Shown in pieces: positions 16,043 to 24,483 of a DNA stretch of 64,000 bases; within the stretch, counting starts at the first letter, position 1; every line of letters starts with the position of its first letter. The notes under the pieces were generated by a model that saw only the letters and a list, made by a program, of their open reading frames with translations, ran no database searches and was not told where the DNA came from. The DNA is from MAG-120531 sp038125995. GTDB taxonomy: Bacteria; Bacteroidota; Bacteroidia; Flavobacteriales; Flavobacteriaceae. Both the position numbers and the translations under genes were made by a program. The stretch lies in the NCBI GenBank assembly GCA_038125995.1, contig JAYPEX010000008.1, positions 62,001 to 126,000 on the forward strand. Reading direction: 5' to 3'.

Positions 16043-18463
16043 ATGAAAATATCGTACAACTGGTTAAAACAATTTATTGAAATTGACTGGAATGCTGATA
16101 AAACAGCAACTCTATTGACTGATCTTGGCTTAGAAGTTGAAGGTGTTAGTGATTTTGAATCTGTAAAAGGCGGCCTACAAGGTGTTGTTGTTGGAGAAGT
16201 ACTGACATGTGAAAAACACCCAAATGCAGACCGTTTGAGCTTAACAACAGTATCTATAGGCGGAGATGAACCACTTCAAATTGTCTGTGGGGCACCCAAT
16301 GTAGCTAAAGGACAAAAGGTTGCTGTCGCAACAGTCGGCACTACGCTTTATACTCCAGAAGGAGCGTCATGGGTGATCAAAAAAGGAAAGATTAGAGGTG
16401 AACTGAGTCAAGGAATGATCTGTGCTGAAGATGAAATAGGATTAGGAAATTCTCATGATGGCATTATGATTCTAGATTCAGAATTAGAACCTGGAACCCA
16501 TTGCAGTCAAGTTTTTAAAGTAGAAAGTGATCAAATTTTTGATATAGGACTTACTCCAAATCGCTCGGATGCTATGAGTCACTTTGGAGTTGCCAGAGAT
16601 TTAAGAGCTGGTCTTATTCAACAAGGTATCACCAAAGGAATCATAACCCCTTCGGTGATGAATTTTACTGTTGACAAAAGAAATCATCAAATACCTATCG
16701 ATGTTCGCAATCCTGAATTAGCTCCGAGATACTGTGGAGTAACCATTACCGATTTAACCATTAAACCAAGTCCTAATTGGTTGCAAAACAGGCTAAAAGC
16801 TATCGGAATTAACCCTAAAAACAACGTTGTCGATATTACCAATTACGTGCTTCACGATTTAGGGCAACCCCTTCACGCTTTTGACTCCGATAAAATTAAG
16901 GGCAATAAAATTATTGTTAAAACACTGGAAGCAGGAACAAAGTTCACAACTCTTGATGATATTGAGCGTAGCTTAGATGCTGAAGATCTAATGATCTGTG
17001 ACGCTGAAAAACCGCTGTGTTTAGCTGGTGTATTCGGAGGCAAGAACTCAGGGGTTACAGAGGACACTAAAGCGATTTTCTTAGAATCTGCTTACTTTAA
17101 TCCAGTAAGTATTCGCAAATCTGCAAAAAGACATGGGCTCAGTACCGATGCATCATTTAGATTTGAAAGAGGAATCGATATTGATTTAGTTGATTTCGCT
17201 CTTAAAAGAGCTGCCATCTTAATCAAAGAATTAGCTGGTGGAACCATCAGCTCAGACATAGAAGATCTCTACCCTAAAAAGAAAGAAGACCATCAGGTAT
17301 TTTTGACCTTTGATCGAATTAATTCCTTAATTGGTCAGGAAATTCCGAGGGAAGTGATCAAATCCATTCTAGCTTCTTTAGAAATCAAAGTCAACAATGT
17401 AACTGAAACGGGAATGGGACTCACCATTCCTTTTTACAGAACTGATGTTCAAAGAGAAGTTGATGTAATCGAAGAAATTCTAAGAGTTTACGGTTACAAT
17501 AACATAGAATTTAGTACTAAAGTCAATGCTTCTACAGCAAAAATGTCTGTGTTTGACGACCACAAAGTACAAAACAGTATCGGTAATTTATTGGCATCTC
17601 AAGGTTTCTATGAAATCATGACCAATAGTTTATCATCTGAAAAATATCTAGAGTCATTACCCCTCGATGGTGAAGCTGTAAGTATGCTTAATCCACTATC
17701 TAGAGATCTATCAACCTTGAGAACAACGATGTTGTTTACTGGGTTGGAAACACTTGCATACAATATCAACCGAAGAAAATCAAATCTCAAACTTTTTGAA
17801 TTTGGTAAGACTTACTCTAAAAATGAAGAGAAATTTCATGAACAAAAACACCTTGCAGTATATATTACTGGAAACAGAGAAGTTGATTCGTGGAATAGTT
17901 TAGAGAGAGCTTCTGATTTCTTTTATCTAAAATCTGTCGTCGAAAATACATTAATTCGATTGGGGGTACAATTCAACAAAAATCATCAAGCATCAACAGA
18001 ACTTTTTTCTGAAGGCCTTACCTATGCTTATAAAAAACGAGAACTGGTCAGTTTTGGAATTGTAAAGAAATCTCTGCTCAGTAAATTTGACATTAAACAG
18101 GAGGTGCTTTATGCTGATTTTAATTGGGACCACATCCTAACGCTAATTCCTAGAGGAGAAATTCAATTCAAAGAAATTCCCAAATACCCTGAAGTCAATA
18201 GAGATTTTGCTCTCTTAATTCCAGAGGAACATCAATTTGAAAGTCTTAGAACTGCAGCTTTTAACTCTGAACGCAAGTTCTTAAAGGCGGTTAGTCTATT
18301 TGATGTTTACACAGGTGACAATCTTCCTAAGGGTAAAAAATCTTATGGATTGAGTTTTACACTTTTAGATCAAGAAGGCACACTTACAGACAAGCAGATC
18401 GATAAGATCATGTCGAAATTACAGGAGTGTTTTGAAAAAGATTTTGATGCGCAGCTAAGATAA
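16043..18463 (+). CDS. pheT: Phenylalanine--tRNA ligase beta subunit
   Basis: Protein of 806 residues from ATG 16043 (MKISYNWLKQFIEIDW), the family start. Domains in order: N-terminal B1 with an EMAP/tRNA-binding OB fold (about 40-155, GVVVGEVLTCEKHPNADRL), B3/B4 (about 210-390), B5 (about 400-475), a catalytic-like core, and the FDX-ACB anticodon-binding domain at the C-terminus (YPEVNRDFALLIPEE onward). With PheS it charges tRNA-Phe; pheS is not in the window. The stop abuts that of the convergent ABC-F gene. Confidence 0.97.
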   Translation: MKISYNWLKQFIEIDWNADKTATLLTDLGLEVEGVSDFESVKGGLQGVVVGEVLTCEKHPNADRLSLTTVSIGGDEPLQIVCGAPNVAKGQKVAVATVGTTLYTPEGASWVIKKGKIRGELSQGMICAEDEIGLGNSHDGIMILDSELEPGTHCSQVFKVESDQIFDIGLTPNRSDAMSHFGVARDLRAGLIQQGITKGIITPSVMNFTVDKRNHQIPIDVRNPELAPRYCGVTITDLTIKPSPNWLQNRLKAIGINPKNNVVDITNYVLHDLGQPLHAFDSDKIKGNKIIVKTLEAGTKFTTLDDIERSLDAEDLMICDAEKPLCLAGVFGGKNSGVTEDTKAIFLESAYFNPVSIRKSAKRHGLSTDASFRFERGIDIDLVDFALKRAAILIKELAGGTISSDIEDLYPKKKEDHQVFLTFDRINSLIGQEIPREVIKSILASLEIKVNNVTETGMGLTIPFYRTDVQREVDVIEEILRVYGYNNIEFSTKVNASTAKMSVFDDHKVQNSIGNLLASQGFYEIMTNSLSSEKYLESLPLDGEAVSMLNPLSRDLSTLRTTMLFTGLETLAYNINRRKSNLKLFEFGKTYSKNEEKFHEQKHLAVYITGNREVDSWNSLERASDFFYLKSVVENTLIRLGVQFNKNHQASTELFSEGLTYAYKKRELVSFGIVKKSLLSKFDIKQEVLYADFNWDHILTLIPRGEIQFKEIPKYPEVNRDFALLIPEEHQFESLRTAAFNSERKFLKAVSLFDVYTGDNLPKGKKSYGLSFTLLDQEGTLTDKQIDKIMSKLQECFEKDFDAQLR

Positions 18464-20083
18464 TTAGCTGTACATCTTATCTCTTTGATCTTTAATCGCC
18501 TTATCGTTCATATACTCGTCAAAGCTCAGATATCTGTCGATGATTCCATTTGGAGTTATTTCTACAATTCTATTGGCTACGGTTTGTGCAAACTCGTGAT
18601 CATGAGTCGTTAAAAGAACGGTTCCTTTAAAGTTTTTAAGCGAATTGTTAAAAGCTGTAATACTCTCTAAATCCAAATGGTTTGTCGGTTCATCCAACAT
18701 TAGAACGTTAGCTCTTAGCATCATCATTCTACTGAGCATACAACGCACCTTTTCTCCTCCCGAAAGAACAGTTGATTTTTTAAGTGCCTCTTCTCCACTA
18801 AAGAGCATTTTTCCGAGGAATCCGCGAACGTAAACCTCTTCTCTTTCTTCTTCAGTCTTCGCCCATTGACGCAACCAGTCTACTAAACTGATATTTTCAT
18901 TGAAGAACTCACTATTGTCAGCTGGCAAATAAGATTGAAGTGTGGTTACTCCCCATTGAAATACACCACTATCAGCTTTCTTATTTCCATTGACTATTTG
19001 ATAAAAAGCCGTAGTCGCTCTTGCATCTCTTGATATCAAGGCTACTTTATCTCCTTTTGCTAGGTTTAGATTGATATCTTTAAACAACAAATCACCATCT
19101 TCTGATGTCGCTGATAGATTTTCAATATTTAATATTTGATCTCCTGCTTCACGTTCACGTTCAAAAATAATAGCAGGATACCGTCTACTTGAAGGCTTGA
19201 TTTCAGCGACGTTGAGTTTGTCAAGCATTTTCTTTCTAGAAGTCGCTTGTTTACTCTTGGCAACATTGGCACTAAACCTAGAGATAAACTCCTGAAGTTC
19301 CTTAGCTTTTTCTTCAGCCTTTTTGTTTTGTTGTGCTCGTTGTCTAGCTGCTAACTGACTACTCTCATACCAAAAGGTGTAGTTACCAGAATACAGATTG
19401 ATTTTTCCAAAGTCGATATCAGCGATATGAGTACAAACAGCGTCTAGGAAATGACGGTCGTGAGATACCACAATCACTGTGTTTTCGTAATCAGCCAAGA
19501 AGTTTTCCAACCAATTGATCGTTTCGTAATCCAAGTCGTTAGTAGGCTCATCCATGATGAGTACATCAGGATTTCCAAAAAGCGCTTGTGCTAAAAGTAT
19601 TCTCACTTTTAATTTTGGATCAATATCACTCATCAAACTGTAGTGACTGTCTTCTTTGATTCCGAGATTCGACAAAAGTGCTGCAGCTTCTGAATCGGCA
19701 TTCCAACCATTCATTTCTTCAAATTGTACCTGAAGCTCTCCAATCTTTTCAGCATTTTCATCAGTGTAATCCGCATAAAGTGCATCGATTTCATGCTTGA
19801 TCTTATAAAGTACTTTATTTCCTTTAAGTACTGTGTCGAGTACCGTATCAGCATCGTAGGCATTGTGATTTTGTTCCAAGATCGACATACGCTTTCCAGG
19901 TTCTAAGTGAACATGACCGGAAGTACTGTCTTGTTGTCCTGAAACCACCTTTAGAAATGTTGATTTACCGGCACCGTTAGCACCGATAATTCCATAACAA
20001 TTACCCTGTGTAAAAGTTACATTTACCTCGTCGAATAATACGCGTTTTCCAAATTGAATGGATAAATTAGAAACTGATAACAT
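18464..20083 (-). CDS. ABC-F family ATPase, YbiT-like
   Basis: Protein of 539 residues from ATG 20083 (MLSVSNLSIQFGKRVLFDEV). Two ABC domains and no membrane segment. Walker A is GANGAGKST in the first domain; the second is degenerate at this site (ISRDARATTAFY replaces GxxGxGKS/T), while LSGGEKVRCML and LMLDEPTNHLDLESI are intact. Other members of the YbiT-like group may share this change. ABC-F proteins bind the ribosomal E site and relieve stalled translation. The start was chosen because an exact TATTTTTG lies 16 bases upstream. Confidence 0.9.
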   Translation of the reverse strand: MLSVSNLSIQFGKRVLFDEVNVTFTQGNCYGIIGANGAGKSTFLKVVSGQQDSTSGHVHLEPGKRMSILEQNHNAYDADTVLDTVLKGNKVLYKIKHEIDALYADYTDENAEKIGELQVQFEEMNGWNADSEAAALLSNLGIKEDSHYSLMSDIDPKLKVRILLAQALFGNPDVLIMDEPTNDLDYETINWLENFLADYENTVIVVSHDRHFLDAVCTHIADIDFGKINLYSGNYTFWYESSQLAARQRAQQNKKAEEKAKELQEFISRFSANVAKSKQATSRKKMLDKLNVAEIKPSSRRYPAIIFEREREAGDQILNIENLSATSEDGDLLFKDINLNLAKGDKVALISRDARATTAFYQIVNGNKKADSGVFQWGVTTLQSYLPADNSEFFNENISLVDWLRQWAKTEEEREEVYVRGFLGKMLFSGEEALKKSTVLSGGEKVRCMLSRMMMLRANVLMLDEPTNHLDLESITAFNNSLKNFKGTVLLTTHDHEFAQTVANRIVEITPNGIIDRYLSFDEYMNDKAIKDQRDKMYS

Positions 20084-20099
20084 ATCGAAAAAATTTGTG

Positions 20100-20107
20100 C
20101 AAAAATA
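20100..20107 (-). promoter_or_regulatory. -7 element of the ABC-F gene (TATTTTTG)
   Basis: Exact TAnnTTTG on the minus strand, 16 bases before ATG 20083. It overlaps the first codons of the longer in-frame reading, which favours the shorter start. Confidence 0.55.
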
Positions 20108-20199
20108 CACATAATCTAGGGCCCTGCAATAACATTGTATATAAATTAATTTTGGAGTCTTTTAACTACCTATTAACACAGAGCTAATTTTAACTGTAT

Positions 20200-20207
20200 T
20201 AAATTTG
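20200..20207 (+). promoter_or_regulatory. -7 element of the thioredoxin-fold lipoprotein gene (TAAATTTG)
   Basis: Exact TAnnTTTG, 13 bases before GTG 20221 and 19 before GTG 20227. No convincing -33 TTG. Confidence 0.5.
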
Positions 20208-20226
20208 ATTACAATAAAATGTGCTA

Positions 20227-21612
20227 GTGAAACAACTCGGAATTCTTATTGGATTTATACTCGCCATCAGCTGTGGTAGTATTGACCGCTCTGCTTCCAA
20301 GGTATATATTGGAGGTGAAATAGTCAATCCCACTTCAGACTACCTCATTTTATTTAAAGATGACAAGGTTATCGATTCCGCTCAATTAGATCACAATAAT
20401 CACTTTAATATTAAATTTAAAGATTTAGAAGAGGGATTATATCACTTTTATCACGAGCCGGAATTCAATTATATCTATCTGCAAAAGGGGGACAGTTTAA
20501 ATCTGAGATTAAACACCTTTGCATTTGACGAATCCTTAATGTTTTCAGGAAAAGGTGCAGAGGTCAATAACTTTTTAGTGGAACTCCTCCTTCAAAAAGA
20601 AGCGGAAGAAGTTCAAATGAATTCACTTTACGACCTTAATCCTCTAGCCTTTGATCTTGAAATTAAATCTCTAAGAGACAAAAAACTCCAAATGCTCAGT
20701 GATTTAGAAGTTGAGATCAAATTGAGCCCAAAAGCATTGGATATCATCAAAGCATCTATCGATTACAACGTTTATGTCTTCAAAGAAAAATACCCCTTCT
20801 TTCACAAAGTCAATAGAAAAACACACAATCACATCAAGCTCCCTAAAGACTTTTACAGCTATCGCAAAGATCTAAAACTCAATCACAAAGATTTGTACTT
20901 TTACAGCCCCTACTACAGTTATATGAAGTATCAACTGGGCAATTTAGCTTATTTAAACTGTAATGAAAACTGTCCACAGCCTATTGTTCAAAATCAAATC
21001 GTTCACTTCAACAAACACAAATTATTCGTTGTTGACTCCCTTGATATTGACAAGCGACTCAAAGACAACCTCTATAGAAACATCGCTATTCAATACTACA
21101 TTAAGTCTCGTGATTCAAGAGAAAATATTGAAGATTTTCACAAAATATTTTCAAAATACTCAGCGCATAATACACACTTCAATGAAATTGAAGATGTCTA
21201 TCAAAATATTCTAAATCTTCAACCTAAAAGAGAAGTTCCTTCAATTGAAATTGTTTCTTACAAAGGTATTCGAACCGATTTAAATCAAATTTCTAAAAAC
21301 AGAAAAGTGGTCCTATACTTCTGGTCACCGAACTATGAGTCCACTTTTTACAAGATTCAAGAACGTGTTAAACAACTAGAAAAAAATTATCCAGAGTACA
21401 CATTTATTGGAATCAGTCCTAATGACAATGATTACAGATGGCGCTCGTTAGTCAGAGACTCTCGACTCAATTCTGAATACCAATTCTATGCTCCACAATA
21501 CGATATACAAAACCGCCTTGTTATAGACAATCCATATAAGAGTATCATTCTACAAGACGGTTTTATCGAAGATGCGTTCGCTAATCTTCTAACTTCTTTT
21601 TGGGAGGAATAA
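20227..21612 (+). CDS. Lipoprotein with thioredoxin-like domain lacking the CxxC motif
   Basis: Protein of 461 residues from GTG 20227 (GTG 20221, two codons earlier, is equally possible; no ATG is available). Lipoprotein signal LGILIGFILAISCGS with Cys16. An N-terminal beta domain of the DUF4369 kind (KVYIGGEIVNPTSDYLIL, then a DSAQLD strand), a long helical middle, and a C-terminal redoxin-like fold: RKVVLYFWSPNYESTFYKI followed by YTFIGISPND. At the place of WCxPC the sequence is SPNYES, so no redox cysteines remain. It probably acts in the envelope as a binding rather than a disulfide protein. Confidence 0.75.
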   Translation: MKQLGILIGFILAISCGSIDRSASKVYIGGEIVNPTSDYLILFKDDKVIDSAQLDHNNHFNIKFKDLEEGLYHFYHEPEFNYIYLQKGDSLNLRLNTFAFDESLMFSGKGAEVNNFLVELLLQKEAEEVQMNSLYDLNPLAFDLEIKSLRDKKLQMLSDLEVEIKLSPKALDIIKASIDYNVYVFKEKYPFFHKVNRKTHNHIKLPKDFYSYRKDLKLNHKDLYFYSPYYSYMKYQLGNLAYLNCNENCPQPIVQNQIVHFNKHKLFVVDSLDIDKRLKDNLYRNIAIQYYIKSRDSRENIEDFHKIFSKYSAHNTHFNEIEDVYQNILNLQPKREVPSIEIVSYKGIRTDLNQISKNRKVVLYFWSPNYESTFYKIQERVKQLEKNYPEYTFIGISPNDNDYRWRSLVRDSRLNSEYQFYAPQYDIQNRLVIDNPYKSIILQDGFIEDAFANLLTSFWEE

Positions 21613-21618
21613 TTAGTC

Positions 21619-22272
21619 TTAGTTTCCTTTTTTATAGTCTGCCAAAAACTGAGCGAGACCACTATCTGTAAGGGGGTGTTTCAACAGTCCAACGATTGAA
21701 GAAAGAGGTCCAGTCATGACATCAGCACCAATTTTTGCACAGTCAATAACGTGCATGGTGTGACGAACTGATGCTGCCAAGATTTCTGTTTCAAACCCAT
21801 AGTTGTCAAAAATATGACGAATTTCTGAGATAAGATGAAGACCATCTGTTGAGATATCGTCTAAACGACCGATAAAAGGTGATACATAGGTTGCTCCAGC
21901 TTTAGCGGCAAGTAATGCTTGCCCTGCAGAAAAAACTAAAGTTACATTGGTCTTGATTCCTTTAGAAGAAAAATACTTGCAAGCCTTAACCCCATCTTTA
22001 ATCATCGGTAATTTAATAACGATTTGATCGTGAAGCGCAGCTAGAGCCTCTCCTTCTCTTACCATTCCTTCAAAATCTGTAGAAATCACTTCAGCAGACA
22101 CATCCCCATCGACGATATTGCAGATATCTACATAGTGTTGTAAAATATTCTCTTGTCCCGTGATTCCTTCTTTAGCCATCAATGATGGGTTTGTAGTTAC
22201 TCCGTCTAAGATTCCAAGTGATTGGGCTTCTTTAATTTGATCTAAATTAGCAGTATCGATAAAAAATTTCAT
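21619..22272 (-). CDS. tal: Transaldolase, small TalC/FSA-like form
   Basis: Protein of 217 residues, the size of the short transaldolase/fructose-6-phosphate aldolase subgroup. Seen: MKFFIDTANLDQIKEAQSLG, GVTTNPSLMAKEG, the Schiff-base Lys in IVIKLPMIKDG, KTNVTLVFSAGQALLAAKAG, and SPFIGRLDDIS. It interconverts sugar phosphates in the non-oxidative pentose phosphate pathway. The length and the K-L-P context favour transaldolase over FSA, but the two cannot be fully separated by eye. Convergent with the preceding lipoprotein gene, 6 bases apart. Confidence 0.92.
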   Translation of the reverse strand: MKFFIDTANLDQIKEAQSLGILDGVTTNPSLMAKEGITGQENILQHYVDICNIVDGDVSAEVISTDFEGMVREGEALAALHDQIVIKLPMIKDGVKACKYFSSKGIKTNVTLVFSAGQALLAAKAGATYVSPFIGRLDDISTDGLHLISEIRHIFDNYGFETEILAASVRHTMHVIDCAKIGADVMTGPLSSIVGLLKHPLTDSGLAQFLADYKKGN

Positions 22273-22297
22273 GAGGTGTTATTTTTAAAATATAGTT

Positions 22298-22305
22298 CAA
22301 AGATA
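22298..22305 (-). promoter_or_regulatory. -7 element of the transaldolase gene (TATCTTTG)
   Basis: Exact TAnnTTTG on the minus strand, 25 bases before the ATG at 22272. Confidence 0.5.
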
Positions 22306-22337
22306 GAACTTCTATTGTATAGTTAAGTAATGAGGAT

Positions 22338-23144
22338 TTAAATTTTATAATGATTCATCAACATACGCTCGTAGGTTTTTGAAGGCAATATTTTTTTTAA
22401 AATTAAAGAGAATTTTTGAAGTGGACTCCCCACTACATAATGAACCTTAGGATTCTCAGTGTTGATGATCTTTTCAACTTTACGAGCTACTGCAACAGGA
22501 TCTTTTCCCCCTTTAACATGATCATCCATCTGTTTTAAAACATCTCGGTATTGAGGATGATAAGGGGATTTTTCATCGACCTTCGTATGAAATCTTCCAG
22601 CGGCAATATTGGTTTCAAAATCTCCTGGTGCTAAAGCGCACATTTGAATTCCAAAAGCTTTTAGCTCCATTCGGTAAGCCTCGGTAATCATTTCAAAAGC
22701 TGATTTAGTAGCGGAATAAACACCTCTATATGGTAATCCCATATATCCAGCGACTGAAGTAATATTGATGATCAACCCACTGTTATTGAATCTCATCGAT
22801 GGAACTACAGCATTGATAACTCTCATAGGTCCCTTAAAATTGGTATCCATAACACGATCAATTTCATTGAGTGGGGTCTCTTCAAGTGCTCCAGTGATTC
22901 CCATACCAGCGTTGTTAACCAATACATCAACCCTTCCTTCCAATTCTCTGAGTTCACTGACACATAGTCGAATACTCGTCTGATCAGTAACATCTAAGGC
23001 TAATAACGGAAATTCTTTATGATTAGGGTAGTTTTTTGGATTCCTAGCTGTTCCGTAAACTTTATATCCTTTGTTTGAGAGAAAAACTCCAATCGATTTA
23101 CCTATTCCTGAAGAAGCTCCGGTAATCAGTACAACTTTGCTCAT
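22338..23144 (-). CDS. Short-chain dehydrogenase/reductase
   Basis: Protein of 268 residues, classical SDR. Seen: VLITGASSGIGKSIG (cofactor loop), VLVNNAGMGITGALEE, NITSVAGYMG with the catalytic Ser region, YSATKSAFEM (YxxxK), and ALAPGDFETNI. The C-terminal extension (about residues 220-268) with GSPLQKFSLILKKILP is typical of SDRs that act on lipid or retinol-like substrates, but the substrate is unknown. Arg at TARNPKN after beta-2 suggests NADPH preference. Single gene, 65 bases upstream of the transaldolase gene on the same strand. Confidence 0.88.
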   Translation of the reverse strand: MSKVVLITGASSGIGKSIGVFLSNKGYKVYGTARNPKNYPNHKEFPLLALDVTDQTSIRLCVSELRELEGRVDVLVNNAGMGITGALEETPLNEIDRVMDTNFKGPMRVINAVVPSMRFNNSGLIINITSVAGYMGLPYRGVYSATKSAFEMITEAYRMELKAFGIQMCALAPGDFETNIAAGRFHTKVDEKSPYHPQYRDVLKQMDDHVKGGKDPVAVARKVEKIINTENPKVHYVVGSPLQKFSLILKKILPSKTYERMLMNHYKI

Positions 23145-23216
23145 GTAGTATAATTTTCTAGTAGCAAATTAAGTAAAACTGATTATACTACCATAAGAAG
23201 AAAGGAAAATAAAAAA

Positions 23217-23312
23217 GGGCAAGCGATCTACATCGCACCGCTACAACCCCATACCCTTGCTGCGTTCCCACCCTGGGGGATTCTGGGGGAGCTGGTCGTG
23301 TAGGACTTGCCC
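23217..23312 (-). ncRNA. ffs: Signal recognition particle RNA, small bacterial (4.5S) type
   Basis: About 96 bases on the minus strand. The ends GGGCAAG and CTTGCCC pair to close a long hairpin. The apical part contains CAGGGTGGGAACGCAGCA, matching the conserved SRP domain IV core with a GGAA tetraloop and the GCAG internal loop that binds Ffh. It is followed directly by a T run (23211-23216) for termination. A TTG, 19 bases, then TATATTTG promoter lies upstream, its -7 element 4 bases before the first G. No tRNA or other RNA gene is nearby. Confidence 0.95.
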
Positions 23313-23316
23313 GCTG

Positions 23317-23346
23317 CAAATATACATCCTTTTATATTTTGCACAA
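23317..23346 (-). promoter_or_regulatory. Promoter of the SRP RNA gene (TTG-N19-TATATTTG)
   Basis: On the minus strand, TTG (23346-23344), a 19-base spacer and TATATTTG (23324-23317) match both Bacteroidota promoter elements. Four bases then precede the first G of the RNA, which fixes the transcription start relative to the -7 element. Confidence 0.8.
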
Positions 23347-23394
23347 TCGAATTACATCCTTAATTTTAACTTTTTTAATAGTTAGTCCAATTCT

Positions 23395-24435
23395 ATGAAG
23401 CTGTATCAATTTGGAATCGTATTCGCCCTTTTAATCAATCTATCCTGTGGTAGTTCCAATACCAACACAAAAGTATTTGAACTTGTATTGCAACCCAATC
23501 AAAAGAGCTATCAAAAAAATGACCAATTGAAGGTAAAAATCAACAATCCTGAAGAGCATTCAATTGAAGCTATTCGTTTTGAGTTAAACAACTCACCTAT
23601 TGAATTCAACAATGACAGCATTACTCTAAATACGGAGCAGCTAGGAACTCTAAAGCTCTCTTACGATATCGACTACGAGGGAAAGACTTACAAAGATTCA
23701 AAAACCATCCAAGTATTTAACGACAAAGCCCCAAAAATCTACACTTATGAACTTGTTGCTACGTACCCTCACGATCAAACGGCTTTTACACAAGGATTAG
23801 AATTTTACAAGGGTGTACTCTATGAAAGCACTGGACTAAGAGGAGCATCTTCGCTTCGAAAAGTAGATTATACGACAGGTAAAGTGCTAAAAAAGATCGA
23901 TTTAGATCCAACTGTATTTGGGGAAGGAATCACGATTATCAACGATACCATATATATGTTGACTTGGCAGTCTAAAATAGGCTATCTCTTCGATTTAGAT
24001 TTTAACAAGATTGGAGAATTCACCTACGGACAGAGCAAAGAAGGTTGGGGACTCACCCATGATACATCCAACCAAATTTACAAGAGCGATGGAACTCAGA
24101 ATATTTGGAAGTTGAATTCCAACAGCCTTATAGAAGAAGATAAAATACAGACTGTTACCAACAAATCATTTTTTAATAAAACCAATGAACTGGAATACGT
24201 CGATGGCAAAATATACGCCAATGTATACCTTAAAGAAAGCATGATGATTATCGATGCTAACTCAGGTGCTATTGAAGGAGTCATCAATTTTGGCGGTCTA
24301 AAAGAAAAGGTTAGTCAACATCCTGCTTTAGATGTACTCAATGGAGTTGCCTATCACCCAGATCGCAAAACATTCTTTGTGACTGGTAAAAAATGGGATC
24401 AACTCTTTGAAGTTAAAATAGTTGAAAAAAAATAA
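23395..24435 (+). CDS. Glutaminyl-peptide cyclotransferase, bacterial/plant type, lipoprotein
   Basis: Protein of 346 residues. Lipoprotein signal ALLINLSCGS. Residues about 25-110 form an Ig-like strand domain; the remainder is a five-bladed propeller of the glutamine cyclotransferase family: YPHDQTAFTQGLEFYKGVLYE, STGLRGASSLRKVDYTTGK, FGEGITIINDTIYMLTW, EGWGLTHD, NELEYVDGKIYANVY and LNGVAYHPDRKTFFVTGK. The enzyme forms N-terminal pyroglutamate on exported proteins, plausible in an organism whose secreted proteins often start with Gln after signal cleavage. It faces glyA across a shared terminator. Confidence 0.88.
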   Translation: MKLYQFGIVFALLINLSCGSSNTNTKVFELVLQPNQKSYQKNDQLKVKINNPEEHSIEAIRFELNNSPIEFNNDSITLNTEQLGTLKLSYDIDYEGKTYKDSKTIQVFNDKAPKIYTYELVATYPHDQTAFTQGLEFYKGVLYESTGLRGASSLRKVDYTTGKVLKKIDLDPTVFGEGITIINDTIYMLTWQSKIGYLFDLDFNKIGEFTYGQSKEGWGLTHDTSNQIYKSDGTQNIWKLNSNSLIEEDKIQTVTNKSFFNKTNELEYVDGKIYANVYLKESMMIIDANSGAIEGVINFGGLKEKVSQHPALDVLNGVAYHPDRKTFFVTGKKWDQLFEVKIVEKK

Positions 24436-24465
24436 CCGCCTCGGTCTCCCAAAGCGGTTACTATT
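24433..24465. terminator. Bidirectional terminator between the cyclotransferase gene and glyA
   Basis: Stem TAACCGC/GCGGTTA (24433-24439 with 24454-24460) with T-rich tracts on both sides: CTATTTTTAA on the plus strand and eight T on the minus strand. The cyclotransferase stop codon is the first triplet of the stem. Confidence 0.8.
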
Positions 24466-24483
24466 TTTAATCTAATAAATTTC

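Noticed and set aside
18464..20083. Drug-resistance ABC-F (Vga/Lsa type)
   Set aside because: The domain layout and length fit YbiT-like housekeeping proteins, without the long resistance-type interdomain linker.
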